Positions 6,919 to 15,860 of a stretch of 43,044 nucleotides of DNA are shown in pieces. Where the stretch lies: assembly GCA_034933245.1 (NCBI GenBank), contig JAYFNX010000042.1, positions 1 to 43,044 of the forward strand, in the 5' to 3' direction. Within the stretch, counting starts at the first letter, position 1, and each line of letters opens with the position of its first letter. The translations under genes and the position numbers were made by a program. Origin of the DNA: Pelethousia sp034933245. Its GTDB lineage: Bacteria > Bacillota > Clostridia > Christensenellales > CAG-138. The notes below the pieces were generated by a model. The model was not told where the DNA came from. It saw only the letters and a program-made list of their open reading frames with translations, and searched no databases.

Positions 6919-9328
6919 GAAGGACATACAGACAACCATGGGCGGGGAAATCATCATTGATAAAAGCATGGACATCGTGCTGCATGATTCCATGATTCCC
7001 TATGCCGAATATGTTATCCTCGAGCGAGCCCTTCCCCGGGTGGAGGACGGCCTTAAGCCGGTGCAGCGCCGCATCCTCTATACGATGCAGGAGTTGGGCA
7101 TCTCCCCGGATAAACCCCACCGCAAGAGCGCTCGCATTGTGGGCGATTGCCTGGGTAAATACCATCCCCACGGGGATACTTCCGTGTATGACGCCATGGT
7201 GCGTATGGCTCAGAATTTTAATATGCAGATGCCCTTGGTGGATGGCCATGGCAACTTCGGCAGTGTGGATGGTGACAGCGCAGCCGCCATGCGGTATACC
7301 GAGGCCCGTATGGCTCCCATCGCCTTGGAGCTTTTGCGGGATCTTGATAAGGAAACGGTCAAGTTCAGCTTGAACTTTGACGATACGCTTAAGGAGCCGG
7401 ATGTGTTGCCAGGCCGCTTTCCAAACCTGCTGGTAAACGGAGCCAGCGGCATTGCCGTGGGCCTGGCCACAAACATCCCCCCCCATAATTTAAAAGAGGC
7501 GATTGATGCGGTGCTTCTACAAATGGAGGATCCGGACATTTCGCTGGAGAAGCTTATGGGGGCCATGCCCTGTCCGGACTTTCCAACCGGGGGATATTTG
7601 ATTCGGAGTGATGAGATCCGCACGGCCTATGAAACAGGCCGGGGCAAGCTCACCATGCGAGCCAAAACCCATATGGAGGATATGAAAAACGGCCGCAGGC
7701 TCATCGTAATCACGGAGCTCCCCTATCAGGTGAACAAGGCCAAGGCCCTGGAGGATATCCTTAAGGTCAGCCAGGAGAAAAAGGCGCTATTTGCCGGCGT
7801 GGCGGATATTCGCGACGAATCGGACCGCATGGGCATGCGGGCGGTAATTGAGGTAAAAAAGGATGCGGATGCGGACAAGCTCCTGCAATACCTTTATAAA
7901 TATAGCGACCTGCAAATGACCTTTGGTGTAAATATGGTGGCCATTGCCGGCGGGAAGCCCCAACAGATGGGCTTAAAAGAGATGATCGCCCACTATATCC
8001 GCCATCAGGAGGATGTGGTAACCCGTCGCACCCGCTTCGATTTGGATGCGGCCAAACGCCGGGAACACATCTTGGAAGGCTTGATGGTTGCCATTAACAA
8101 TATCGACGAGGTGATCGCCCTCATTCGCGCCTCAAAAACACCCAAGGAAGCCAGGGAGGCCCTGATTGCCCGCTTTCAATTCACGGAGATCCAGGCCCAG
8201 GCCATTTTGGATCTGCGCTTGCAGCGGCTAACCAATTTGGAACTACTATCCATCGAAAAGGAATATAAGCAGGTTAAAGCGCTGATTAAAGAGCTGCTAG
8301 CTATTTTAGACTCCCCCAAAAAGCTCCGCCAGGTCATCCGGAAGGAACTGAATGAAATCCGGGAAACCTACGGCATACCACGCCGCACCCAGCTTGCGGA
8401 TGGGGAAGGAGACATTGAGATCGCCCCGGAAGATGTAAAGCCTGTGGAGGAAGTCCTCATCGCCCTGCTGCCGGATGGAAAGATAAGGAGGCTGCCCAGA
8501 CGGTCTTACAATGTGGAGCAGCTCAGCGCGGAAGCTCCGCTGCAGCTCATTGAAACAGCCACGGATAAACGCCTGCGCTTCTTTACAAGTTTGGGCGCCT
8601 GCTGTTCGCTGGCTGTGGAGGAGATTCCAGAAACCCGGCAGACGGCTCGCCCGGCTAACCTCAACGCGCTCATCGCCTTTGAAAAGGATGAGGCCGTGGT
8701 GGCCTGCCTTGAAGAGGAAGAATGCGCAGAAAAACTCTATTTTTATACAATGCAGGGCAATGTTAAGTGTACGGACGGGAACGAATATAATACCCGAACC
8801 CGCCGCCTGGCAGCCATTTCCCTTAAGGCCGGGGATTCTCTTATGGGTGTGGAACCCGAAAGGGAGAACGGAATTTTGCTCATCACCCGCCAGGGTATGA
8901 GTATTCGCTTTGAGCGGGAAAGTGTCCCCATGATGGGCCGGGTTTCCGGCGGCGTGAAATGCATCAAGATGGAAGATGGGGATGCTGTAGTTTTTGCAGG
9001 GCAGGTAGGAGAGGAAGGGGAAGTGCTCACCATTTCCGACCGCGGCTATGCAAAACGAAGCTTTATTTTTGATCATGAGCTGCAGGGGCGCAACGGCAAG
9101 GGCCTTAAGGCGTTTGACTTCAAGAAAAATGGCTCCAATGGGGTTTCCATTGCCGCTGCGCTGTATGTACGGGAACCTTATACTTTTATGGTGGAGCAAA
9201 GCCATGGAACCATTACCGAGGTAAACACGGAGGACGTGCTTATCGAAAGCCGGGCCGGCAAGGGCATGCTGCTGGTAATGGTGCTGCTGGACGATGTGGT
9301 GATAGGGGCGCGCCGCAGCTTACTCTAG
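6911..9328 (+). CDS. parC: Type II DNA topoisomerase subunit A (topoisomerase IV ParC-like)
   Basis: This is the DNA breakage-reunion subunit, 805 residues. Translation most likely starts at TTG 6911, inside the end of parE and behind a GAGGGGGG run; the next ATG (6938) has no ribosome binding site. The winged-helix segment is LPRVEDGLKPVQRRILYTM and the quinolone-region segment is YHPHGDTSVYDAMVRMAQ. The catalytic tyrosine is Tyr129 in AAMRYTEARM. Thr90 is at the position equal to E. coli GyrA Ser83. The C-terminal beta-pinwheel is present, with a GRNGKGLKAF repeat near residue 725. A canonical QRRGGKG GyrA box is not seen at the first blade, which supports ParC over GyrA. The stop is TAG. 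It works with ParE to decatenate or relax DNA. Confidence 0.85.
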   Translation: MAKKDIQTTMGGEIIIDKSMDIVLHDSMIPYAEYVILERALPRVEDGLKPVQRRILYTMQELGISPDKPHRKSARIVGDCLGKYHPHGDTSVYDAMVRMAQNFNMQMPLVDGHGNFGSVDGDSAAAMRYTEARMAPIALELLRDLDKETVKFSLNFDDTLKEPDVLPGRFPNLLVNGASGIAVGLATNIPPHNLKEAIDAVLLQMEDPDISLEKLMGAMPCPDFPTGGYLIRSDEIRTAYETGRGKLTMRAKTHMEDMKNGRRLIVITELPYQVNKAKALEDILKVSQEKKALFAGVADIRDESDRMGMRAVIEVKKDADADKLLQYLYKYSDLQMTFGVNMVAIAGGKPQQMGLKEMIAHYIRHQEDVVTRRTRFDLDAAKRREHILEGLMVAINNIDEVIALIRASKTPKEAREALIARFQFTEIQAQAILDLRLQRLTNLELLSIEKEYKQVKALIKELLAILDSPKKLRQVIRKELNEIRETYGIPRRTQLADGEGDIEIAPEDVKPVEEVLIALLPDGKIRRLPRRSYNVEQLSAEAPLQLIETATDKRLRFFTSLGACCSLAVEEIPETRQTARPANLNALIAFEKDEAVVACLEEEECAEKLYFYTMQGNVKCTDGNEYNTRTRRLAAISLKAGDSLMGVEPERENGILLITRQGMSIRFERESVPMMGRVSGGVKCIKMEDGDAVVFAGQVGEEGEVLTISDRGYAKRSFIFDHELQGRNGKGLKAFDFKKNGSNGVSIAAALYVREPYTFMVEQSHGTITEVNTEDVLIESRAGKGMLLVMVLLDDVVIGARRSLL

Positions 9329-9347
9329 GCAAACGACAAAAACACGC

Positions 9348-9372
9348 GCCCGCGGATTCGAAGCCCGCGGGC
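9348..9372. terminator. GC-rich hairpin after parC
   Basis: GCCCGCGG (9348-9355) pairs perfectly with CCGCGGGC (9365-9372). No U-tract follows on the plus strand, while an A-run lies a few bases upstream. It may be a weak terminator or an mRNA 3' stabiliser for parE-parC. Confidence 0.5.
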
Positions 9373-9429
9373 ATAAGTATACTCGTATCTGAATATGTAT
9401 AAGCAACCATTTCTTAGGAGCTTATAGTG

Positions 9430-10044
9430 ATGATGCGAGCGAATGAAGATAATACGGTGTGCGTGAGCGGCATGGTGTACGAGGATGCGCTGCTGGATCA
9501 CGAGCTATATGGGGAAGCGTTTTACGCCTTGCGTTTGCAGGTAGAACGGCTTAGCGGCGTGGCGGATATTCTGCCTGTCACGTTGCCTGCACGAATTTGC
9601 CCCCGGATTCCCCAGATAGGTGACAGGATCCGCATATGTGGACAGTTGCGTTCGTATAACAAGCATACGGATGGCGCCAATCGCCTGGTGATTACCGTGT
9701 TTGCCAAGGCTGTGGAACCCATAAGCCCTGAGGAGGTTCCTGAAAACAGCATCCAGCTTATTGGATTTATCTGTAAACCTGTAGTTTACCGCACAACGCC
9801 CTTCCTGCGGGAAATTGGGGATATGCTGCTTGCGGTAAATCGTTCCTATAATAAAAGCGACTATCTGCCCTGCATCGCCTGGGGACGCAACGCCCTTTTT
9901 GCCCGGGAATTGCCGGTGGGCGGACGGGTGAGGGTGGAGGGGCGGCTGCAAAGCCGCAGCTATCAAAAGTGCCTGCCGGACGGCACCGTAACAGAGCGCA
10001 CGGCCTATGAGGTATCCTGTTCCACGGTGGAACTGCTGGGTTAA
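9430..10044 (+). CDS. SSB-like OB-fold protein
   Basis: About 204 residues, with a start among GTG 9427, ATG 9430 and ATG 9433 behind TAGGAG; I take ATG 9430. The protein shows two consecutive beta-rich segments that look like OB-folds of the single-stranded DNA-binding (SSB/PriB) type. The first carries IGDRIRICGQLRSYNK and the second YLPCIAWGRNALFARELPVGGRVRVEGRLQSRSY. The second matches the W-G-(x)A-x2-(A)-V-x-KG-x2-V-x2-GRL pattern of SSB strand 4-5. There is no acidic SSB tail (the end is VSCSTVELLG), so it is probably not the housekeeping SSB that recruits partners through the C-terminus. Similar two-domain SSB-like proteins occur in Clostridia; their role is not known to me. Confidence 0.7.
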   Translation: MMRANEDNTVCVSGMVYEDALLDHELYGEAFYALRLQVERLSGVADILPVTLPARICPRIPQIGDRIRICGQLRSYNKHTDGANRLVITVFAKAVEPISPEEVPENSIQLIGFICKPVVYRTTPFLREIGDMLLAVNRSYNKSDYLPCIAWGRNALFARELPVGGRVRVEGRLQSRSYQKCLPDGTVTERTAYEVSCSTVELLG

Positions 10045-10075
10045 GAGCACATCATACAAAAGAGAGGGAACTATT

Positions 10076-11800
10076 ATGTCCATGGACGGCCTGAATCTTT
10101 TTGCCTCCGGCCGGGAGATTGCACGGCTATCCGGCGGCAAGATCGATAAAATTCACCAGCCCGAAAAAGATGAACTTGTCATTCTGGTTCGGGCAGGGGG
10201 AGATAACTACCGTTTGCTGCTTTCCGCCAATCCAACCCATGCCAGGGCGCAACTTACCGACCAAAAACGGACAAACCCTTTGGAAGCGCCGGCCTTTTGC
10301 ATGCTTCTTAGGCGGCGCATAGCGGGGGGACGCATTCTGTCCGTGGAGCAGCCCAATATGGACCGGGTGCTGGAAATTACCATTGAGGCCCCAAATGATT
10401 TGGGTGATATAGTACCCTATAGACTCATGGGGGAGATTATGGGGAAGTATTCCAACATCATTCTCTTGGATGAGGAGGGCCGCATTCTGGACGCCATACG
10501 CCGGGTAGGGCCGGGCATGAGCTCTGTGCGGGTCATCCTACCGGGCCAGATGTATGCGCCGCCGCCCGCTCAGGATAAACGGGATGCCCGGAAGGTGTCC
10601 GCACAGGAGATTGCCGCTGTCTTTTCAGCAGGCAGAGCGGATAAAGCGCTTTCAGCCGCCTTTTTCGGCCTGTCCCCCCAGATGGCGGCCGCCCTTTGCA
10701 GCCTGGTAACGGACAAGCAGGATTGTCAAGCTCTCTTTGAAACGGAAAAACAGGCGTTAGGCCAAACCCTGTATACCTTTTACCAGGAACTGGATGCCGG
10801 CATCTGTCATCCCAGCCTGGCGCTGGGAGAATTTGGGGAGCCGGTTGGCGTGTACCCATTTCGGCCCAATCTGCCTGATGTGCAGCCCATGCCCACTATG
10901 CGGGAAGCCCTGGATGCCTTTTACGAAAGCCAGGATGTGCAGGGCCGGATGCAGCGCCATGGTGCGGGCGTGCGGCGGGTGCTGCTCAACAATATTGAGC
11001 GCTGCGAAAAGAAACTGGCGTTATACCAGGATGCCATCGAAGGGAAGGAGAGCATTGAACGGCTGCGGCTATACGGGGAACTGCTGACGGCAAACCTGCA
11101 TACCGTTGCACCGGGCGCCCGGGAAGCGGCTGTGATGAATTATTATGTAACCCCGCCCGCACCGGTTGCCATTCCCTTGGATCCCCAATATTCCCCCAAC
11201 GAGAATGCGCAGCGTTATTATAAGAAATATCAAAAGGCCAAGGCCGCCCGCCTGATTTCGGAAGAGCGCCGGGGCGAGGTTTTGGAGGAGCTGGCTTATC
11301 TGGAAGGCCAGTTGGATAATTTGGAAAAATGCACGGAAGATGGGGAACTGCTGGAGATCTCCGAGGAACTGCGGCAAATGGGGTATATCAAGGCGCGCCA
11401 AAGCAGGCGGAAACCGCCTAAACTTCCGGCCTCCAAACCCTTACATTTTATCGCCAGCGATGGAACTGATATCTTCGTAGGTAAAAATAACCGCCAGAAC
11501 GATACCCTTACGGCCAAGGCGGCAGGGGAGGATACGTGGCTCCATACAAAGGACATCCCAGGCTCCCATGTGATTCTTAAAAGCGCGCAGCCAAGCCGGG
11601 AAGCCCTTTACGAAGCTTGCCTTCTGGCAGCTTGGTACAGCAAAGGGCGGGGGAGCTCCAACGTGCCGGTGGATTATACGCAGCGCAAACATGTGAAGAA
11701 ACCTGCCGGCGCAAAGCCGGGTATGGTGATTTATACCACCAATAAGACGGCCTATATTACGCCGGAGGAGCGAGAAGTCAAGGCCATTCGCCAAGAATGA
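10076..11800 (+). CDS. rqcH: Ribosome-associated quality control protein RqcH (NFACT family)
   Basis: RqcH (NEMF/Rqc2 homologue, formerly called fibronectin-binding protein) binds stalled 50S subunits carrying a nascent chain and recruits tRNA-Ala to add C-terminal alanine tails. The product is 574 residues, from ATG 10076 behind AGAGAGGG. The NFACT-N domain begins with MDGLNLFASGREIARLSGGKIDKIHQP. The Asp-Arg pair at residues 96-97 (NMDR) matches the D97/R98 pair needed for tRNA handling in Bacillus subtilis RqcH. A long charged coiled-coil spans about residues 320-450. The C-terminal NFACT-R domain contains DIFVGKNNRQNDTLT and the DTWLHTKDIPGSHVIL segment. The stop TGA (11798-11800) overlaps an ATG, but gerM probably starts further on. 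Confidence 0.93.
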   Translation: MSMDGLNLFASGREIARLSGGKIDKIHQPEKDELVILVRAGGDNYRLLLSANPTHARAQLTDQKRTNPLEAPAFCMLLRRRIAGGRILSVEQPNMDRVLEITIEAPNDLGDIVPYRLMGEIMGKYSNIILLDEEGRILDAIRRVGPGMSSVRVILPGQMYAPPPAQDKRDARKVSAQEIAAVFSAGRADKALSAAFFGLSPQMAAALCSLVTDKQDCQALFETEKQALGQTLYTFYQELDAGICHPSLALGEFGEPVGVYPFRPNLPDVQPMPTMREALDAFYESQDVQGRMQRHGAGVRRVLLNNIERCEKKLALYQDAIEGKESIERLRLYGELLTANLHTVAPGAREAAVMNYYVTPPAPVAIPLDPQYSPNENAQRYYKKYQKAKAARLISEERRGEVLEELAYLEGQLDNLEKCTEDGELLEISEELRQMGYIKARQSRRKPPKLPASKPLHFIASDGTDIFVGKNNRQNDTLTAKAAGEDTWLHTKDIPGSHVILKSAQPSREALYEACLLAAWYSKGRGSSNVPVDYTQRKHVKKPAGAKPGMVIYTTNKTAYITPEEREVKAIRQE

Positions 11801-11871
11801 AGCATGTTTCCCCTTTTCCACGAATAGGTTTTATAAAAACCAGTATTTCGAAGGGAAAGGTGGATGGTCGT

Positions 11872-12825
11872 ATGGGTAATCGGCTTTGGATTTTGGCCCT
11901 GGTATGCCTGCTGGCACTCTCGGCGGTGCTGGCTGGCTGTTCCAAAGCAAAGAATGAAGCGGAAGCAGCTATGTATGAGGAGGACCAGGATGCCGGCTAT
12001 CGCCGCACGGTTCTCTATTATGCTACGGACGATGGCTATATTGTGCCTGTCATGAAACGCATCCCATGGGAGGAGGGCATCGGCAAGGCAGCCCTGGGAT
12101 ACTTGGTGGATAACGCTTCCAACCGAACGGCAGCGGACCAGATGGGGCTAACGGCAGTGGTGCCGGAAGGTGTGACATTTTCCCTCCGCATAGGGGAAGA
12201 AGGCGCGGCTGTTTTGGATCTGGCAGGGCTTACCAAGCTGGGGGATGCGGAAGCGGAGCAGGCGATGGTTACCGGCATCGTAAATACGCTCACGGAGTTC
12301 GATTCCATTCAAACCGTACGCATTACCTTGGATGGCGCCAAGGCCGCCTTATTGCCCCACGGCACCGATATATCCGGCGCTTTTGCCGCGCTTCCCCTCA
12401 ATGTGGAGGAGGGGGAAGTTGCCGTTTCCAGCGACAACGCGCATGCCATTACCCTCTATTTCCCCAATGCTTCGGCCAGCCTTAACGTCCCTGTTACCCG
12501 GTACGCCGAGGCCCAGGCTACCCTTTCTTCCGTTATGCAAGCTCTGCTGGATGGGCCGAAGGATGCGTCGCTTGCCGCTTTTCCGGAAGGCACGAAACTT
12601 CTGAGCGCCTATATTGCGGATGGAGTGGCCTGCGTGGATCTATCCGGCGAATTTAAGGAAGCATCGGAAACGGAAGGCCTGTGCGCCGCCCTCCAAACGT
12701 CCATTACCCTTACGGCCAACGAGCTGGAGCCGGTATATGGAACGGATATTTACGTGGAGGGGGAGGCCTATGCCTTACATTCCATACAGGTAAACGCTCC
12801 AGTTTATGTGAACGAGTTTAAATAA
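11872..12825 (+). CDS. gerM: GerM-type lipoprotein with two GerMN domains
   Basis: This is a predicted lipoprotein of 317 residues. The signal peptide MGNRLWILALVCLLALSAVL ends in the lipobox LAGC, so Cys23 would be lipidated. Two tandem GerMN (sporulation/spore germination) domains follow at about residues 60-170 and 200-310. The second is marked by VMQALLDGPKDAS and the closing VDLSGEF. In Bacillus subtilis GerM is needed for sporulation and germination and acts at the forespore septal membrane with the SpoIIIA-SpoIIQ complex. I chose ATG 11872 (AAAGGTGG upstream) because it gives a proper signal peptide; an in-frame ATG at 11797 overlaps rqcH and adds 25 polar residues. The gerM-rdgB-phosphoesterase order matches B. 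subtilis, except that rph (RNase PH) is missing. Confidence 0.88.
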   Translation: MGNRLWILALVCLLALSAVLAGCSKAKNEAEAAMYEEDQDAGYRRTVLYYATDDGYIVPVMKRIPWEEGIGKAALGYLVDNASNRTAADQMGLTAVVPEGVTFSLRIGEEGAAVLDLAGLTKLGDAEAEQAMVTGIVNTLTEFDSIQTVRITLDGAKAALLPHGTDISGAFAALPLNVEEGEVAVSSDNAHAITLYFPNASASLNVPVTRYAEAQATLSSVMQALLDGPKDASLAAFPEGTKLLSAYIADGVACVDLSGEFKEASETEGLCAALQTSITLTANELEPVYGTDIYVEGEAYALHSIQVNAPVYVNEFK

Positions 12826-12874
12826 CCCATTTTAATACAAAAGATTTTTGAAGATACAAAGGAGAAATACAAGC

Positions 12875-13480
12875 ATGCGGCTCATTATTGCATCCAACAA
12901 CGCCCACAAAGTACGGGAAATAAAAGAGATTTTGGGTAACTTTTTTACGGATATCCAGACCCTCCGAGAGGCGGGTCTGGATATTGACGTGGTAGAGGAC
13001 GGGGATACCTTTGAAACAAATGCGCTCAAAAAGGCCACGGAGGTTCTTGCTGCGGCTCCGGATGCGGACGCAGCCCTTAGTGACGATAGCGGCTTGATGG
13101 TGGATGCATTAGGCGGGGCGCCCGGGGTATATAGCGCCCGGTACGCTGGGGATGGCCATGACGATGCGGCAAATAACGCGAAGATCTTAGCAGATACGGA
13201 GGCAGTGCCGGATGAGGAGCGGGGCTGCCGCTTTGTTAGCGCGGTGGCGCTGGCACGGCGGGAAAAGGGGCCGATTGTTGTCCGGGGTGAGGTGGAAGGC
13301 CGCCTGCTGCGCGGCCCCAAAGGAGAGGGCGGCTTCGGCTATGATCCGCTTTTCTTCTATCCGCCCTACGGCAAGTCCTTCGGGGAGGTAAGCGCCGATG
13401 AAAAAAACAGCGTAAGCCACCGCAAACGGGCGCTTATGGCCCTGTGCGAGGCTTTGGTGCGCGAAGAGAAAGAGGCATAA
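12875..13480 (+). CDS. rdgB: XTP/dITP diphosphatase (RdgB/HAM1)
   Basis: This house-cleaning nucleotidase hydrolyses dITP, XTP and ITP to monophosphates. It is 201 residues from ATG 12875 behind AAAGGAG. The N-terminal IIASNNAHKVREIKEIL is the family signature for nucleotide phosphate binding. Acidic and substrate loops follow in SDDSGLMVDALGGAPGVYSARYAG, GGFGYDPLFFYPPYGKSF and SHRKRALMAL. Length is typical. The stop lies immediately upstream of the next gene, which is cotranscribed. Confidence 0.94.
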   Translation: MRLIIASNNAHKVREIKEILGNFFTDIQTLREAGLDIDVVEDGDTFETNALKKATEVLAAAPDADAALSDDSGLMVDALGGAPGVYSARYAGDGHDDAANNAKILADTEAVPDEERGCRFVSAVALARREKGPIVVRGEVEGRLLRGPKGEGGFGYDPLFFYPPYGKSFGEVSADEKNSVSHRKRALMALCEALVREEKEA

Positions 13481-13486
13481 TTGGTC

Positions 13487-13960
13487 ATGCGGATCGCCGT
13501 TGTCAGCGATACCCATGGGGATGCATGGGCCATTGCCGCCTGCATCCGGGCTGCGGGTGCCGTGGACGCCTGGATTCATCTGGGCGATTACTATATGGAT
13601 GCCAAATCCTTTGCAACTGGCGGGAAACCCGTAGTTGCCGTTTGCGGCAACATGGACGCCCTTTCCGCCGGGCCAAGGGAACGGGTTGTGGAATTGGGCG
13701 GAAAACGCATCTTTCTTTGCCATGGCCACAGCTATGGAGTAAAGCTCAACCTCCAGCGTATAAATCTAAGAGCAAGGGAATTGGAGTGTGAGGCGGCCCT
13801 TTTTGGGCATACCCACGTCCCCTTCCTGGATGAGGAAGGGGATATACTCCTATTAAATCCAGGCAGTCCCAGCCAGCCGCGCGGCGGCTCCCGGCGGTCC
13901 ATGGGGCTGCTTACGATCCAGGGAAACGCCCTGGAAGGGGAGCTTTTGCCATTGCCCTAA
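13487..13960 (+). CDS. YfcE/YsnB-family metallophosphoesterase
   Basis: About 157 residues of the small calcineurin-like (MPP) phosphodiesterase family. The five metal-binding blocks are present in order: SDTHGD, HLGDYYMD, CGNMD, CHGHSYG and GHTHVP. A final NPGSPSQPRG loop is typical of YfcE/MJ0936-type enzymes. The start is ATG 13487, with AGAGG eleven bases upstream; an in-frame TTG at 13481 is possible. It directly follows rdgB, as ysnB follows ysnA in B. subtilis. The physiological substrate is unknown for most members. Its stop is only two bases from the stop of the convergent ABC permease gene, with no terminator between them. Confidence 0.88.
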   Translation: MRIAVVSDTHGDAWAIAACIRAAGAVDAWIHLGDYYMDAKSFATGGKPVVAVCGNMDALSAGPRERVVELGGKRIFLCHGHSYGVKLNLQRINLRARELECEAALFGHTHVPFLDEEGDILLLNPGSPSQPRGGSRRSMGLLTIQGNALEGELLPLP

Positions 13961-13962
13961 CC

Positions 13963-14787
13963 TTAAACCATGCGTTGGCCGATTTGGCGTTCCAGATATG
14001 CCACGCCGTAGTACATCAGCGCTGCCAACAAGCATAAAATTACGATGCTGGCCATCACCAAATCCAGGTTGAACACCTGCCCGCCATATACGATCAAATA
14101 CCCAAGCCCCGCTTTGGATACCAGGTATTCGCCTACGATCACGCCCACCCAGCTCATACCCACGCTGATTTTTAATGCGCTCATAATGGTGGGCACGGAA
14201 GCTGGGAGTACGACCATGGTAAGAATCTGGAGCTTGGAAGCACCCAAAGTCCGCATGAGAAGCTGCTTCTCCCCGGTGATCGCGTTAAAGCCGGCCAGCA
14301 CGGTCATGATGGTGACCACGAGGGAGATCAGCAGGCCCATGACGATGATGCTCTTCATACCCGCCCCAAACCAGACGATCAGGATAGGACCAAGGGCGAT
14401 CTTTGGCAGTGCGTTGAGCACCACCAAGTAAGGGTCAAGAATTCGGTTTAAGGTGGCGCTCCACCAGAGCAGGATGGCGATGAAGGTACCCAGGGCCGTG
14501 CCCAACAGAAAGCCTACCACCGTTTCCAATAGGGTTACGCCAATGTGCAACCAAAGGTCGCCTGCAAGATAAAGGCGCAGAATCGCCGCGCAAAGGCGGG
14601 ATGGGGAACTTCCGATAAAGGGATCGATCCATCCAAGGTAGGCCGCCAGTTCCCAGAGCAAAATAAAGGCAAGCAGCAAAACATAGCGCATGGTCGTAAT
14701 AAAACGATCCTTTCGCTGCAGCGCGTTCAAATATGCCCGGTGTTCCGGGCTGTAAGCGGCGCTTCGAAGATCCTTATGCTTAAACAT
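13963..14787 (-). CDS. ABC transporter permease, SsuC/TauC/ThiX type
   Basis: This is a 274-residue inner-membrane permease of the binding-protein-dependent transport family 1. There are about six hydrophobic segments, beginning with YVLLLAFILLWELAAYLGWI. The permease-ATPase coupling (EAA) loop lies around EKQLLMRTLGASKLQILTMVVLPASVPTIMSALKI. The start ATG (14785-14787) overlaps the end of the ATPase gene by eight bases, which implies translational coupling. Relatives import nitrate, taurine, alkanesulfonates or pyrimidine thiamine precursors; the substrate cannot be told from sequence. No periplasmic or lipoprotein binding-protein gene of this family lies nearby. Confidence 0.88.
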   Translation of the reverse strand: MFKHKDLRSAAYSPEHRAYLNALQRKDRFITTMRYVLLLAFILLWELAAYLGWIDPFIGSSPSRLCAAILRLYLAGDLWLHIGVTLLETVVGFLLGTALGTFIAILLWWSATLNRILDPYLVVLNALPKIALGPILIVWFGAGMKSIIVMGLLISLVVTIMTVLAGFNAITGEKQLLMRTLGASKLQILTMVVLPASVPTIMSALKISVGMSWVGVIVGEYLVSKAGLGYLIVYGGQVFNLDLVMASIVILCLLAALMYYGVAYLERQIGQRMV

Positions 14788-15526
14788 TGCGGTCCAGCTC
14801 CTTCCAGATGGTATCAAAATACTCCTTGAATTCCGGCGCGTTACGACGGCGAAGCGGCGAAGCCGCCGCACGCAGGCTGATGCTATGCTCGGCTTTAAGG
14901 CGTGCGGGCCTTTTTGTGAACACCAGAATCCGGTCGCTCATGGAGATCGCTTCTGCAATATCATGGGTTACAAGGATCGCCGTTTTTCCTTCCTGGCGGA
15001 GGATGGCGTAAATTTCGTCCGCCAGGGTAAGGCGGGTTTGATAGTCCAGAGCGGAAAAGGGTTCATCGAGTAAAAGTAGGTCTGGAGAGCAAGCCAGGGT
15101 ACGGATAAGCGCAACTTTTTGGCGCATGCCGCCCGAAAGTTGGCGGGGGTAGCTATGAATGAAATCATGAAGCCCATAGGTGTCCAACAAAGAAAGGGCA
15201 TGGGCATAGGTTTCCGCATTTAACAGGCCTTGAACTTGCAGACCCAGCAGCACATTTCCCTCTATGGTTCTCCAATCCAGCAGATGGTCTCGCTGGAGCA
15301 TATAACCGGGCCGCCCCCCCGCAATGCGGATTTGGCCGTAACTGGGCTTAAGCAGCCCGGCTAGCATGGAGAGCACGCTGGTTTTGCCGCAGCCGGACGG
15401 GCCCACGATGGAGACGAATTCCCCCTGGGCCACGGAAAAACTCAAATTGTCAACGGCGCGGGTTTCGCCGTTTATTTCATGGTAAGTAAGGCAAATATTC
15501 TTTGCCTCCACAATGGTTTCTGCCAT
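14780..15526 (-). CDS. ABC transporter ATP-binding protein, SsuB/TauB type
   Basis: This is a 248-residue ATPase starting at ATG 15524-15526, with GGGGAGGAAC just upstream on the minus strand. The nucleotide-binding motifs are complete: Walker A GPSGCGKTS, the Q-loop in PGYMLQRDHLLDW, signature LSGGMRQK, Walker B LLLLDEPFSALD, and the switch His in LVTHDIAEA. The order and the MLQ-x-D-x-LLPW-like Q-loop are typical of nitrate/sulfonate/taurine importers. It pairs with the overlapping permease gene. The missing binding protein must be encoded elsewhere or has been lost. Confidence 0.92.
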   Translation of the reverse strand: MAETIVEAKNICLTYHEINGETRAVDNLSFSVAQGEFVSIVGPSGCGKTSVLSMLAGLLKPSYGQIRIAGGRPGYMLQRDHLLDWRTIEGNVLLGLQVQGLLNAETYAHALSLLDTYGLHDFIHSYPRQLSGGMRQKVALIRTLACSPDLLLLDEPFSALDYQTRLTLADEIYAILRQEGKTAILVTHDIAEAISMSDRILVFTKRPARLKAEHSISLRAAASPLRRRNAPEFKEYFDTIWKELDRNV

Positions 15527-15547
15527 GATGTTCCTCCCCACAGTGAT

Positions 15548-15562
15548 ATACATACAATGTAT
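15548..15562. promoter_or_regulatory. Small inverted repeat upstream of the ABC genes
   Basis: ATACAT-aca-ATGTAT is a perfect 6-bp inverted repeat 22 bases upstream of the ABC ATPase start. It also contains CATACAAT (15551-15558), identical to a sigma-E-type -10 box on the plus strand, but no matching -35 is seen at the right distance. It may be an operator for the ABC genes. Confidence 0.3.
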
Positions 15563-15645
15563 TCCCTGGAGCCGTGTATGGTGTACGCACCCCCGGCGAG
15601 GTTTCCGCGTAGTATGTAGTAAGACAGAGATGGGGAGGGAAGACC

Positions 15646-15834
15646 ATGCAGAGGCGGCCAAGCGTAATCTATTTTCGGCGGCGATGCTTCCGGCGCCGTG
15701 CCCTACGGTGCTGGCTTGTATTCCTTTGCTGCATGGGGTTTCTGTTGCTCTGCGAGGCGAGCTTCATACTGGCGCTGATTCTTTCCTCTTTCGTAACGTT
15801 GGGCTTTCGAATTTGGATTTTTATTTCGCTTTAA
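15646..15834 (+). CDS. Small Arg-rich single-pass membrane protein, hypothetical
   Basis: A 62-residue frame begins at ATG 15646 behind GGGGAGGG and is followed by a strong terminator at 15861-15895, so it looks like a real one-gene unit. The N-terminal third is very basic (RRRCFRRRALR). It is followed by one or two hydrophobic segments (WLVFLCCMGFLLLCEASFIL and ALILSSFVTLGF). Four Cys residues cluster in the first half. I do not recognise a family. It sits between the divergent ABC genes and a convergent epimerase gene. The Arg-rich head would face the cytoplasm by the positive-inside rule. Confidence 0.5.
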   Translation: MQRRPSVIYFRRRCFRRRALRCWLVFLCCMGFLLLCEASFILALILSSFVTLGFRIWIFISL

Positions 15835-15860
15835 CAGAAGTGGCTCCCGGGGGGCAACGA

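Noticed and set aside
4942..9328. Calling the topoisomerase pair gyrB/gyrA
   Set aside because: Not excluded, but no canonical QRRGGKG GyrA box is seen and the DADQDG TOPRIM form fits ParE-type proteins, so topoisomerase IV is preferred.
15551..15558. Sigma-E promoter for the small Arg-rich membrane protein
   Set aside because: CATACAAT matches a sigma-E -10, but no matching -35 lies 13-15 bases upstream and the site is also part of a short inverted repeat.
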